From assembly GCA_002367105.1 (NCBI GenBank), contig DFCS01000049.1, positions 102,169 to 166,168 on the forward strand: a DNA stretch of 64,000 nt. Direction: 5' to 3'. Source of the stretch: Hungatella sp. UBA3048. GTDB lineage: Bacteria > Bacillota > Clostridia > Lachnospirales > Lachnospiraceae. Shown here piece after piece: positions 41,071 through 49,731 of this stretch; within the stretch, counting starts at the first letter, position 1; each line of letters starts with the position of its first letter. Under the pieces are notes generated by a model. That model was not told the origin of the DNA and searched no databases. It was given only the letters and a program-made list of their open reading frames with translations. The position numbers and the translations under genes are program-made.

Positions 41071-41832
41071 TTATAAAACCTCCGTTTCAATAACTTCTCT
41101 CATATACTTCATAGCTATGCCGCGCCTTCTCCTGCTTAAAGGAATACTTTCATCATTATCAAGGATCAGTTCATCATCCTTAATACATTTCATGTGTTTT
41201 ATATTGACAAGATATCCTCGACAAGGTTCAAAAAAGCCTTTTTGTGAATACCCTTCCAGAATTTTTGCAAATAACTTTTCTGCTAATGTATATGTCTTGG
41301 TACCCTTATGTAGTGTTATTGCCCGGTTCCGGCATGAAAAATAGAAAATATCCTGTAGGCTTAGCTTTATCAAATTTCTCCGCCTAGAACCATCTTGTAT
41401 TTCAAAACATTCATTCTCTCCTATACTATTTTTACCGGAAGTTTTTTTTGACTTAATAATACGAGACAATTCAGAAATAAAGAACTCTTCCATGGCATCC
41501 TTGGCAATGAATGCATCAACTTGATACTGAAAGATACTATAAACTTCTTGCTTATATGATGTGACAAAAACCAACGCAAAATTGGAATTATAAATACGCA
41601 ACCGCCTTGCTACTTCTTTTCCATTTATTATAGGCATATCAATATCCAATATAACCATATCAAATATTTTTCCGCTTTTAAAATCCTCCAGCAATTGATT
41701 TCCATCCAAATAATGATAAAGTTCTGCGTCAACCTCCTCATTTCTTAAAGAACGCCTCACCAACTTTTCCAAAATATTTTCCAAAAATAAACCATTATCA
41801 TCACATAGAGCAATCTTCATTTGTACCCTCAT
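41071..41832 (-). CDS. LytTR-family response regulator (AgrA-like)
   Basis: A 253-residue regulator. The receiver domain (residues 1-125) has the phosphorylation Asp in DMVILDIDMPIINGKEV, acidic pocket CDDN and Thr/Lys positions VFVTSYKQ. The LytTR DNA-binding domain (150-245) has FYFSCRNRAITLHKG and FEPCRGYLVNIKHMK. ATG 41832 (MRVQMKIALCDDN) is chosen over the upstream TTG because GGGGG lies 7 bases before it. It precedes the truncated kinase with no gap. Upstream is an inverted repeat (41856-41883) that could be its binding site. Confidence 0.85.
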   Translation of the reverse strand: MRVQMKIALCDDNGLFLENILEKLVRRSLRNEEVDAELYHYLDGNQLLEDFKSGKIFDMVILDIDMPIINGKEVARRLRIYNSNFALVFVTSYKQEVYSIFQYQVDAFIAKDAMEEFFISELSRIIKSKKTSGKNSIGENECFEIQDGSRRRNLIKLSLQDIFYFSCRNRAITLHKGTKTYTLAEKLFAKILEGYSQKGFFEPCRGYLVNIKHMKCIKDDELILDNDESIPLSRRRRGIAMKYMREVIETEVL

Positions 41833-41855
41833 TAACAATCCCCCTTTATCACTTT

Positions 41856-41883
41856 ACAGTATTATATTATTATACAATACTGT
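41856..41883. promoter_or_regulatory. Inverted repeat before the LytTR regulator
   Basis: ACAGTATT (41856-41863) and AATACTGT (41876-41883) pair perfectly with a 12-base spacer, 24 bases upstream of the regulator start. ACAGT resembles half of an Agr-type box (ACAGTTAAG); the assignment is tentative. Confidence 0.45.
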
Positions 41884-41950
41884 TATAAATTCCAAAAGGG
41901 GCATTTTTCAACACAATTCAATTTTTTCTCCACCTGACTAAGAAACTAAA

Positions 41951-41995
41951 ATAAGCCCTCTATCAATCATATTTTACAACCGATAAAGGGCTTAT
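41951..41995. terminator. Hairpin in the gap after pyrD
   Basis: ATAAGCCCT (41951-41959) pairs with AGGGCTTAT (41987-41995), extended by TATC/GATA. It lies about 155 bases beyond the pyrD stop and could end the pyr transcript before the insert. Confidence 0.6.
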
Positions 41996-42040
41996 GTTAA
42001 TGTCTTAACCTATTAAAATTCCTCGATATAGCATAATATT

Positions 42041-42053
42041 TACTACACCATTT
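42041..42053. repeat. TACTACACCATTT, right copy of an element-end repeat
   Basis: Exact second copy of the 13-mer at 39116-39128. Together they bracket the AT-rich insert between pyrD and pyrE. Confidence 0.5.
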
Positions 42054-42149
42054 TTGCGCCAAACTATGATTTTCCGCGATAAGTTACGATAATTCGGCAT
42101 TCTGAAATTTGAACACACCATGTATTCAAAATCCATTCAAAATATTCTG

Positions 42150-43052
42150 TTACCGCACAGCTCCTATCAGATCCCTGATATCTTCTACGTCATATTTCTT
42201 CATGTAATCCTCTATGCCCCTGGCTACTTCTTCCGCTGCATAAGGATTCCGGAAATTGGCCGTTCCCACAGAAACAGCCGTAGCTCCTGCAAGAATGAAT
42301 TCTATGGCATCTTCGGCATTCATGATCCCGCCCATACCGATAATGGGAAGCTTTACCGCATTTGCCACCTGATATACCATGCGTACCGCAATAGGCTTAA
42401 TAGCCGGACCGGATAAGCCTCCTGTTTTATTGGCGACTGCAAAGGTACGGCGGTTAATGTCAATTTTCATACCGGTTAAGGTGTTAATAAGGGACAGTAC
42501 ATCTGCTCCTCCCGCCTCTGCTGCCTTTGCCATTACCCCTATGTCCGTTACGTTGGGGCTCAGCTTCATGATAACCGGCTGCTTTGCATATTTTTTAACT
42601 TCCCTTGTTATGGCCTCTACCGCTTTGGGATCCTGTCCAAAAGCAATTCCTCCCTCTTTCACATTCGGGCAGGAAATGTTGATTTCCAGCATATCCACCG
42701 GCTCATCCGCCAACCGCTCCACAACTTCGATATAATCCTCTGTTGTCTTTCCGCATACATTGACAATGATTTTCGTATCGTACTTCTTTAAAAATGGAAT
42801 GTCTCTCTTAATAAAAACTTCCATTCCCGGATTCTGAAGGCCGATGGCATTGATCATGCCTCCGTAGGTTTCCGCGATTCTGGGTGTGGGATTACCTGGC
42901 CATGGCACATTGGCCACGCCTTTTGTAACCACAGCTCCCAAATGATTTAAGTCGATCATCTCGCTGTATTCCTCACCGGAACCAAAGGTGCCGGAAGCAG
43001 TCATAACCGGATTCTTAAGCTCCACTCCGGCCAGATTCACTTTCGTAATCAT
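42150..43052 (-). CDS. pyrD: Dihydroorotate dehydrogenase B, catalytic subunit
   Basis: FMN enzyme oxidising dihydroorotate with electrons passed to NAD+ through PyrK. The 300-residue protein has KNPVMTASGTFGSGEEYSEM, the catalytic Cys in EINISCPNVKEGG, MKLSPNVTDI and FMN-binding GMGGIMNAEDAIEFI. Stop-start junction with pyrK is immediate (pyrK ends at 43053), indicating translational coupling. In-frame start and ribosome site are within the pyrK end. Confidence 0.95.
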   Translation of the reverse strand: MITKVNLAGVELKNPVMTASGTFGSGEEYSEMIDLNHLGAVVTKGVANVPWPGNPTPRIAETYGGMINAIGLQNPGMEVFIKRDIPFLKKYDTKIIVNVCGKTTEDYIEVVERLADEPVDMLEINISCPNVKEGGIAFGQDPKAVEAITREVKKYAKQPVIMKLSPNVTDIGVMAKAAEAGGADVLSLINTLTGMKIDINRRTFAVANKTGGLSGPAIKPIAVRMVYQVANAVKLPIIGMGGIMNAEDAIEFILAGATAVSVGTANFRNPYAAEEVARGIEDYMKKYDVEDIRDLIGAVR

Positions 43053-43829
43053 CTAAAATTCTACCTCCTCAGCCTTAAATACCGGACCATCCTTGCAGAT
43101 ACGCTTATTGTGGACCATGGAATGCTCGTCCACTGACTTGCTTTTGCATACGCAGGCAAGACAGGCCCCAATGCCGCAGGCCATCTTTTCCTCCAGGGAA
43201 AGATAACATTCTATTCCTTTTTCAAGAGCATAGGCCTTAAGAGCCTTCAGCATGGGGGTGGGACCGCAGGCAAAGATCACATCGCCTTTTAAGCCCTGTT
43301 CCCTGATTGCATCTAAAACATTGCCCTTCGTTCCGGCGCTTCCGTCCTCTGTTGCAATATAAGTGTCCCCATATGGATAAAATTCTTCATTTAAAAACAG
43401 GGCATCCCGATACCCAAGTACCACCTGTTTCTCACAAGGCAAATGTTTTGCCAGTTCCAGCATAGGTGGAATTCCGATTCCGCCGCCGATCAAAAATGCC
43501 TTTTTTCCTTTTGCGCCGGCTTCAAGGGGAAATCCATTGCCCAAAGGTCCCAGGACCTCTACAGAATCTCCTTCCCTGTAATGGGAGAACTCTTCCGTTC
43601 CTTCCCCTACCACCCGGTACACCAGCCTTAAAAGTCCCTTGTCCTTATCTGTTTCACAAATGCTGATAGGCCGGGGCAAAAGCTTTGCTCCATCCTTTGT
43701 ATATAGGTCTACAAACTGTCCCGGCTCTGCCTGGACGGTAATTTCCTTTGTCTTGATCCACATGCTGTATACATCATCTCCCAGCCGTGTCTGGCTGGCA
43801 ACTACTGCAATTTCTTTTACCTTTGCCAT
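43053..43829 (-). CDS. pyrK: Dihydroorotate dehydrogenase B, electron transfer subunit
   Basis: Carries electrons from PyrD FMN to NAD+ through FAD and a [2Fe-2S] cluster. The 258-residue protein has the FAD-binding LLPRPISICE, the NAD segment KAFLIGGGIGIPPMLELAK and the C-terminal cluster CGIGACLACVCKS plus a last Cys in KRICKDGP. Lies between pyrF and pyrD with gaps of 9 and 0 bases. Confidence 0.94.
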   Translation of the reverse strand: MAKVKEIAVVASQTRLGDDVYSMWIKTKEITVQAEPGQFVDLYTKDGAKLLPRPISICETDKDKGLLRLVYRVVGEGTEEFSHYREGDSVEVLGPLGNGFPLEAGAKGKKAFLIGGGIGIPPMLELAKHLPCEKQVVLGYRDALFLNEEFYPYGDTYIATEDGSAGTKGNVLDAIREQGLKGDVIFACGPTPMLKALKAYALEKGIECYLSLEEKMACGIGACLACVCKSKSVDEHSMVHNKRICKDGPVFKAEEVEF

Positions 43830-43838
43830 TCGAACCCC

Positions 43839-44756
43839 CTATAATACCCTGTTGATATCGGTGACCATATCAATAACTGCCTGCCTGGAGGCTTCACCGA
43901 AATGCTCTCCGCCAAACCGGGCGTAGCGTTCAGATTTATAGGCTGCAATAATTCCTCTGGAGGAGTTTACGATAGCTCCCAGGCCGTCTTCGTTAAAGCA
44001 TGGCTTTAGGTCCTCTGCCGTTCCTCCCTGGGCGCCGTATCCCGGAACCAGGAAATAGGTGTTTGGCATCAGTTTGCGGAGAATTCTGCTCATCTCCGGA
44101 TAGGTGGCCCCCACAACAGCGCCCACATTGCTGTAAGCCCCATCCATACAGTCAGCTCCCCATTCCACAACCTTTTCTGCAACCAGTTCATACAGCGGCC
44201 TTCCGTCAATCAGCTGATCCTGGAATTCCCCGCTGGAAGGGTTAGAGGTTTTCACCAGAACGAAAAGGCCTTTGTCTTCTTCTTTGCATACATCCACAAA
44301 GGGCTTCACGCCATCGGTCCCCAAATATGGATTGACCGTAAGGAAATCTGTACCGAAAGCAGAAAAGCTTTTGTTTCCAATCTTCACCCGACCGATATGT
44401 GCTGTAGCATAAGCGGCTGATGTGGAACCAATATCTCCTCTCTTAGCATCTCCAATGACGAAAAGCCCCTTTTCCTGGCAATAGTTAACAGTCTTTGTAT
44501 ACGCTTTCAAGCCTTCGATGCCAAACTGCTCGTACATGGCAATCTGTGGCTTAACGGATGGAATCAGATCATAAACATGATCAACAATTTCTTTATTGAA
44601 CTGCCAAATAGCTTCCGCAGCGCCTTCTTTAGTTTCACCGAATTCTTCAAATGCCTTATTTATAACATGCTCTGGTATATAGTTTAACATGGGGTCCAAA
44701 CCTACGCAGATTGGGGCCTTTGTTTTCTGAATTTTGTCTATTAACTGCCTGATCAT
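43839..44756 (-). CDS. pyrF: Orotidine 5'-phosphate decarboxylase (long type)
   Basis: Last step to UMP. The 305-residue protein is the longer PyrF type: ICVGLDPMLNYIPE at the start, the catalytic Lys/Asp in VIGDAKRGDIGSTSAAYA, LVKTSNPSSGEFQDQ and FLVPGYGAQGG. It lies 54 bases after the Cys-cluster gene and leads into pyrK-pyrD; all are one operon. Confidence 0.95.
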   Translation of the reverse strand: MIRQLIDKIQKTKAPICVGLDPMLNYIPEHVINKAFEEFGETKEGAAEAIWQFNKEIVDHVYDLIPSVKPQIAMYEQFGIEGLKAYTKTVNYCQEKGLFVIGDAKRGDIGSTSAAYATAHIGRVKIGNKSFSAFGTDFLTVNPYLGTDGVKPFVDVCKEEDKGLFVLVKTSNPSSGEFQDQLIDGRPLYELVAEKVVEWGADCMDGAYSNVGAVVGATYPEMSRILRKLMPNTYFLVPGYGAQGGTAEDLKPCFNEDGLGAIVNSSRGIIAAYKSERYARFGGEHFGEASRQAVIDMVTDINRVL

Positions 44757-44810
44757 AGCTTCCTCCTTGGATCTCTTTTCCCTTATTTTTCTCTATTCTT
44801 ACCAATTCTA

Positions 44811-45467
44811 TCATAAGAAAGAACTGGCTTCAAGCCTTTTGCCAAACTGATCGAAAAAATCCTGGTCCCTGTCATAGGGCATTAGATAAAACTGCTTTAA
44901 AACATACATGCTGATTTTATTTGCCAATGCCTGATCCTCATCTTCTTCCAGCTTTCTTTCCAGCCGCTTTAAGAAGAAATGCCAGTCAGACACAAACTTT
45001 TCATACCGCTTTGCATCAGGGGTATCAATCCATTTGCGCACCTTGACCTTTGCCCTGTTTTCTCTCCTGCATTCATGCACCTGGAGAAAATACTGAAATC
45101 CCTGCTCATCATAGATCCGCCCTAATGGAAACAGGCGGCAGATCCCCGGCCGGAAGCTATGAATCCCGCATCGCCCTTCCTGGTTTAAGAAGCCGCACCT
45201 TTCCTCGTTTCCTCCCATTTTTAAGTTTGGAAGCACGATTCCATCCACCACATGAAGTTCCAGCTTCTCTGCCAGCAGTTCTTCCAGTGTACAATTAAGA
45301 TTTACCGTCAGCCGGAAACAGTCAAGGGGATCCAGGGTAACAGAATGCCCCATCCCCTGGCAGCAGGCCGAACAGCCTTTGCAGTCGCCGCAATCCGCCT
45401 TTACCATATCGTTTAAGCTATATAATTTTCCATCTGAGATTTCTTTCCAATCAATTTCCCTTTTCAT
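44811..45467 (-). CDS. YkgJ-family cysteine cluster protein
   Basis: A 218-residue protein with the Cys-rich pattern ADCGDCKGCSACCQGMGHSV near residue 25, a second cluster EERCGFLNQEGRCGIHSFRPGICRLFPLG and a final Cys in VHECRRE. These YkgJ-type motifs probably bind zinc or an Fe-S cluster; function is unknown. It is the first gene of the pyr transcript, with a promoter at 45507-45535. Its translation start is preceded by a 20-base stretch identical to that before the MerR gene. Confidence 0.82.
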   Translation of the reverse strand: MKREIDWKEISDGKLYSLNDMVKADCGDCKGCSACCQGMGHSVTLDPLDCFRLTVNLNCTLEELLAEKLELHVVDGIVLPNLKMGGNEERCGFLNQEGRCGIHSFRPGICRLFPLGRIYDEQGFQYFLQVHECRRENRAKVKVRKWIDTPDAKRYEKFVSDWHFFLKRLERKLEEDEDQALANKISMYVLKQFYLMPYDRDQDFFDQFGKRLEASSFL

Positions 45468-45506
45468 GAATCGTTTTCCTCAACTTTCTATTTAGCAAAC
45501 ATGGTT

Positions 45507-45535
45507 ATTCTACCATCTCCTGCCTGTACATTCAA
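45507..45535 (-). promoter_or_regulatory. Promoter of the ykgJ-pyrFKD transcript
   Basis: On the minus strand: -35 TTGAAT (45530-45535), 17-bp spacer, -10 TAGAAT (45507-45512), 40 bases before the first start codon. No PyrR attenuator structure was recognised. Confidence 0.65.
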
Positions 45536-45614
45536 TGGGGGATTCATTTCTTTATCAAAGCGTTAGGAATACGAAGCCGTAAATACATCGGTTCACAAAA
45601 TTTTCACAATTCAA

Positions 45615-45641
45615 TTAGCACTCACCTCTTGACAGTGCTAA
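45615..45641 (+). promoter_or_regulatory. CIRCE operator upstream of hsp20
   Basis: TTAGCACTC, nine bases, then CAGTGCTAA; the CIRCE consensus is TTAGCACTC-N9-GAGTGCTAA, so there is one mismatch. The operator overlaps the promoter (-35 TTGACA 45629-45634, 17-bp spacer, -10 TATATT 45652-45657). Repression by HrcA is therefore expected. Confidence 0.88.
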
Positions 45642-45726
45642 CAATGTGTGTTATATTACATGTATAACAAATAGCAATGCATCGGAAAACCGGTGACATA
45701 TAAATTCCAAAAAGGAGGAACCTTTT

Positions 45727-46140
45727 ATGTTATTAACAAGAAGAAACAGCTTATTTGATGAATTTTTCAATGATCCGTTTTTTACGGATGCATACCACAA
45801 CAGACAGTCCCTGATGAAAGCCGACATTGAAGACAACGGAAACGACTATGTCATTGATATCGAGCTTCCAGGCTATAAAAAAGAGGATGTGCAGGCCGAA
45901 TTAAAAGAAGGATATCTGACCATATGCGCTGATACTGTTTCCGAAAATGAGGTAAAGGACCAGAAAAACTATATCCGCAGGGAACGCTACAGCGGCTCTG
46001 TGAAGAGAAGCTTTTATGTAGGTTCCGGTCTGAAACAGGAAGATATTAAGGCATCGTTTGAAAACGGCATCTTGAAGCTTGTCGTTCCGAAAGAAGCTCC
46101 AAAACAGATCGAAGAAAACCACTATATCACCATTGAGTAA
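45727..46140 (+). CDS. Hsp20-type small heat shock protein
   Basis: ATP-independent holdase that forms oligomers around unfolding proteins. The 137-residue protein has the alpha-crystallin core from about residue 35 (YVIDIELPGYKKEDVQAELKEGYL in parts), the RRERYSGSVKRSFYVG loop and the signature FENGILKLVVPKEAP. AAAGGAGGAA lies 8 bases before ATG 45727. The CIRCE site places it under HrcA, which is normal for GroEL but less common for small heat shock genes. Confidence 0.94.
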   Translation: MLLTRRNSLFDEFFNDPFFTDAYHNRQSLMKADIEDNGNDYVIDIELPGYKKEDVQAELKEGYLTICADTVSENEVKDQKNYIRRERYSGSVKRSFYVGSGLKQEDIKASFENGILKLVVPKEAPKQIEENHYITIE

Positions 46141-46152
46141 TCCGATATAGAC

Positions 46153-46194
46153 AAAAAGGGAAGGCCCCATATGGAGGACCTTCCCTTTCTTTCT
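46153..46194 (+). terminator. Terminator of hsp20
   Basis: AAAGGGAAGG pairs with CCTTCCCTTT around a short loop, followed by CTTTCTTTC; 14 bases after the hsp20 stop. Confidence 0.85.
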
Positions 46195-46224
46195 GTATCA
46201 GTGAACGATCTTATCAGCATTTTA

Positions 46225-46998
46225 TCAGCATTTATACTCTTTTAAAAATGCCGTAGTCACATATGCCCCGCTTTTATAAGACTTTTTCTCCATGGCTTCT
46301 TCTGCTTCCAGTTTCACATTAATCCACATCTCTTCCGCAGCAATGGTTAAATGAGAAAGCATAATCCCGGCGCTGATCTCCCGCATGGATACAAGGGAAG
46401 ATGACGGCAGGAATTCCCTGCAGGAAAACACATAGATTTTGTCATGATAAACGATAAAGCGCCAGGGCTGGGTATTCATGGCCGACGGAGCGAGGCGGAC
46501 AGCCTTTAATATATTTTTCATGGACTCTCCGGCTTCTTCCTTAAACACGCATAATTCCTTTAAAGGAAGCCGTTTTGCCGTTGCAGGATCCCGGTAAAGC
46601 AGGGTCTTTGGATAACCAAAGGCAACTACGATCACCTGCTTCATTCCTGCCGGCCCTGGCTCCGGAACCTTGGTACTTCCAAGATAACAGGTGCCCAGTC
46701 CTTTTCCTGTCATATATAACAGAACGTGCTCCAGCACATATCCTGCATTTGCCAGATACCCATCCTTCTCCTCAGAATAAAATACCAGATAATAAGGCGC
46801 CTCTACCTTCCACAATCCCTTAACAGGCAGCTGCTCTTCCATATTTTCACTTATTTCCAGCTTAATCTGAATATCCCCGTGCAGCCTTGGTATATTATCC
46901 CCAAAATAAAGGATGTCCTTTAGCAGCTGCTCCGGGACTTGTTCCTTCTTAAACTTCCTGATCGATCTTCTTTTAAATATCATCTGATACAGATTCAT
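46225..46998 (-). CDS. Nitroreductase-family protein
   Basis: A 257-residue FMN-dependent oxidoreductase. The family start LYQMIFKRRSIRKFKKEQVPEQLL is present, and the C-terminal half has LKAVRLAPSAMNTQPWRF (FMN contact) and an ISAGIMLSHLTIAAEEM helix. The order is that of a longer nitroreductase subgroup with an N-terminal arm before the Rxxxx FMN loop. Substrate unknown; nitro-compounds or quinones are typical in vitro. Convergent with hsp20. Confidence 0.87.
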   Translation of the reverse strand: MNLYQMIFKRRSIRKFKKEQVPEQLLKDILYFGDNIPRLHGDIQIKLEISENMEEQLPVKGLWKVEAPYYLVFYSEEKDGYLANAGYVLEHVLLYMTGKGLGTCYLGSTKVPEPGPAGMKQVIVVAFGYPKTLLYRDPATAKRLPLKELCVFKEEAGESMKNILKAVRLAPSAMNTQPWRFIVYHDKIYVFSCREFLPSSSLVSMREISAGIMLSHLTIAAEEMWINVKLEAEEAMEKKSYKSGAYVTTAFLKEYKC

Positions 46999-47032
46999 AC
47001 CTGCTCCCCTCTCCTCTATCCAACAACCAGAC

Positions 47033-48817
47033 TTAAATAAGCCGGCTCATTTCCTCCAAAAGCCCGGCAAACACCTGCAGTGCATCCTTTACCGGTTCTG
47101 CTGTCCCCATGTCAACACCGCAGAGCTTTAACAAATCGATAGGAGTCATAGAATTTCCGCCGCTTAGAAATTCATAATATCCCTTGACCGTCTTCTCATC
47201 TCCCTTAAGAATCCTGCTGCTGATGGCAATGGCAGCCGAAAACCCTGTGGCATACTGGTATACGTAAAATGGTGTGTAGAAATGCGGAATTCTGGACCAT
47301 TCATAATCAATTTCCTGGTCAACCACCATGTCCGGGCCAAAATACTCTTCATTCAGCCGGTGGTATATTCTGCAAAGAATCTCAGCAGTAAGCACCTCTC
47401 CTTCTCCTGCACGGCGATGGGTCTCTGCTTCAAACTCTGCAAACATGGCCTGCCGGTAAAGGGTCCCCCGGAAACTGTCCATAAAATGATTCACAAGGTA
47501 AGCCCGTTCCTTTTTATCTGACGTAGTTTCCAATAAATGCCGGATGAGCAGCGCTTCGTTACAGGTAGATGCCACCTCAGCGACAAAAATCTTGTATCCT
47601 GCATCTATATAAGTCTGGTTCTTATCGGAAAACCAGCTATGGAGGGCATGCCCCATCTCATGAGCCAGAGTAAAGACACTGTCAAGAGTTCCGTTAAAAT
47701 TTAACAATACATAGGGATGGATCCCGTAAACACCCCAGGAATAAGCGCCGCTCCGCTTTCCTTCATTCTCATATACGTCGATCCACCGGTTATGAAAGCC
47801 TTCTCTTAAAAGGGATAAATAGTCCTCTCCCAGTGGCTTAAGGCCTTCTAACACCATTGCCTTGGCTTCCTCAAAAGTATATTTACGTTCTTCCCTTGAA
47901 ACCATGGGCACATATAGGTCATACATATGCAGCTCATCCACTCCAAGGGCCTTCTTTCTTACGGATACATATCCATGGAGACTGGACAGGCCCTCATGAA
48001 CCGCATTTAAGAGATTGTCATACACTTCCTCCGGGATCTCATTCTCCCCGAGGGAATGGGCTCTGGCAGAGGGATAATTTCTTGCCTTTGCGTAAAAAGC
48101 CGCCTGTTTCACATTGGAAGAAAAAGTAGCAGCCAGAGTATTGTTAAACTGTCCATAGACGCTGTACAGGGCCTCAAACGCGGATTTTCTTACCCTTCTG
48201 TCCTGCTTTTCCATAAGGGCAACATAATTTCCATGTGTGATCCTGACAGGCTGATTCTTTTCATCCATGATTTCAGGAAACTTCACGTCCGCATTATTAA
48301 ACATATTAAAGATTTCAGATGGGGCGGAGGTGGCCTCCATGGACTTTGCCAGCAAGGCTTCCATAGGAGCTGACAACGTATGGGCCTTCTTCTTTAAAAT
48401 AATATCCAGGGTTCTTTCATAACGAGAAAGCTCGGCCGTATTCTTCCGGTAATGATCAAGGGTCTCCTCCGTCATTTCCAGGATTTCCGGTATCAAAAAT
48501 GAAGACAGTCCTGCTGCCTCATAGGAAAGGGACCTTGCCCTTTGGGAAAATTCCTGGTATCTGGCATTTCCTGTATCCTCATCGGATTTCTGCTTTCCGT
48601 ATACAAATAATGTCTCAATCTTTAGGGATATCTCCTCATCAAACTTCAGACAGGAAAAAAGCATCTCGCCTGAATCTGCCAGATGTCCTTCATATCTTTT
48701 ATAACCTGAAAGCGAGCGTTCTGTTTCACGGAACAGATCCTCCCATGCACTCTCAGACGGCAGAATGTCCGCAAGGTTCCAGGTATCGCAAACCGGTATT
48801 TCTTCTCTCTTTTTCAA
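47033..48817 (-). CDS. pepF: Oligoendopeptidase F (M3 metallopeptidase)
   Basis: Zinc peptidase cleaving oligopeptides in the cytoplasm. The 594-residue protein has the HEXXH zinc motif in LAHEMGHALHSWF and the downstream Glu in FVAEVASTCNEALL, and the YSWGVYGIHPYVLLNFNGT segment. It also shows the helical N-terminal M3 lid. Single gene, start at ATG 48817. Confidence 0.92.
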   Translation of the reverse strand: MKKREEIPVCDTWNLADILPSESAWEDLFRETERSLSGYKRYEGHLADSGEMLFSCLKFDEEISLKIETLFVYGKQKSDEDTGNARYQEFSQRARSLSYEAAGLSSFLIPEILEMTEETLDHYRKNTAELSRYERTLDIILKKKAHTLSAPMEALLAKSMEATSAPSEIFNMFNNADVKFPEIMDEKNQPVRITHGNYVALMEKQDRRVRKSAFEALYSVYGQFNNTLAATFSSNVKQAAFYAKARNYPSARAHSLGENEIPEEVYDNLLNAVHEGLSSLHGYVSVRKKALGVDELHMYDLYVPMVSREERKYTFEEAKAMVLEGLKPLGEDYLSLLREGFHNRWIDVYENEGKRSGAYSWGVYGIHPYVLLNFNGTLDSVFTLAHEMGHALHSWFSDKNQTYIDAGYKIFVAEVASTCNEALLIRHLLETTSDKKERAYLVNHFMDSFRGTLYRQAMFAEFEAETHRRAGEGEVLTAEILCRIYHRLNEEYFGPDMVVDQEIDYEWSRIPHFYTPFYVYQYATGFSAAIAISSRILKGDEKTVKGYYEFLSGGNSMTPIDLLKLCGVDMGTAEPVKDALQVFAGLLEEMSRLI

Positions 48818-48955
48818 TTAAATCCCTCCACTCCTTCACTTGTGTTTATTCTATCACCCATATTTCAAAGAAACAATCAGCAATATGGAAAATATTTGGT
48901 TGAATTTATACATTTTATTGTATTATACTATACGAAAACGAACCAGGAGTACTAA

Positions 48956-49726
48956 ATGAATATTATACGAACGAAAACCCCCAGCGAAACGCAAATCAAT
49001 GACCTGCTCCTCCTGCAGGATGCCTGCAGAAAGCATGACCATATTTCTCTTACTTTTCCCATGGAAGAAGATTGTATTTTTTTCTTATTATACGAAGAAG
49101 ACAGCCTCTTATCCGCTCTTTGTACATTTTTTAATGAAAGCGGGGACTATGAATGCTGTGCTTATACCCTTCCTCCAAACAGGCGGTGCGGATATTTCAT
49201 GATGCTTCTGGAAAAGCTATTGAAGGAGACGGGAGAGAATGATCTGATTTTTCCTGCAGAGGAAACCTGTGAGGATACTGTCCTGACTCTTAATGCAATT
49301 GGAGCCGATCTTTGGTATCAGGAACATTTCATGGAGCTTTCTTCTTCTGATTTTTTGAAATCCGGTCCGGCAAAGAACAACCGTTATACTGAGTCTCTTA
49401 CACTCTCCATGACCCGCGGTGATGAAGAGGAACCTTCCCTTTGTACCTTTCTGATAAAGGACAGCCCTGTGGGCTTCTGTTATCTGGATTTCAGGGGACT
49501 GTCCGCTTCCTATTTTTACGGGTTTGAAATTACTGAAAATTTACGGAACCAGGGGCTCGGCAGCGCCTGTCTTTCTCTGCTTTTGGAAACCTGCTTTTTA
49601 AAGCACGGCTCTGAAAAGCTTAAAAAGATTTCTCTTCAGGTGTCCGGACAAAACGGTCCTGCAATGGCCTTATATAAAAAGGCAGGCTTCCAAATTACGG
49701 AAAGCCTGTCCTATTATATTTATTAA
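48956..49726 (+). CDS. GNAT-family N-acetyltransferase
   Basis: A 256-residue protein; the C-terminal part (160-255) is the acetyl-CoA domain with the pyrophosphate loop RNQGLGSACL and the SGQNGPAMALYKKAGFQ segment. The first 120 residues may be a degenerate second GNAT lobe (YTLPPNRRCGYFMMLLEKLL). Substrate unknown. It is followed by an AT-rich repeat array and then by a convergent GNAT gene. Confidence 0.85.
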   Translation: MNIIRTKTPSETQINDLLLLQDACRKHDHISLTFPMEEDCIFFLLYEEDSLLSALCTFFNESGDYECCAYTLPPNRRCGYFMMLLEKLLKETGENDLIFPAEETCEDTVLTLNAIGADLWYQEHFMELSSSDFLKSGPAKNNRYTESLTLSMTRGDEEEPSLCTFLIKDSPVGFCYLDFRGLSASYFYGFEITENLRNQGLGSACLSLLLETCFLKHGSEKLKKISLQVSGQNGPAMALYKKAGFQITESLSYYIY

Positions 49727-49731
49727 ATCTT

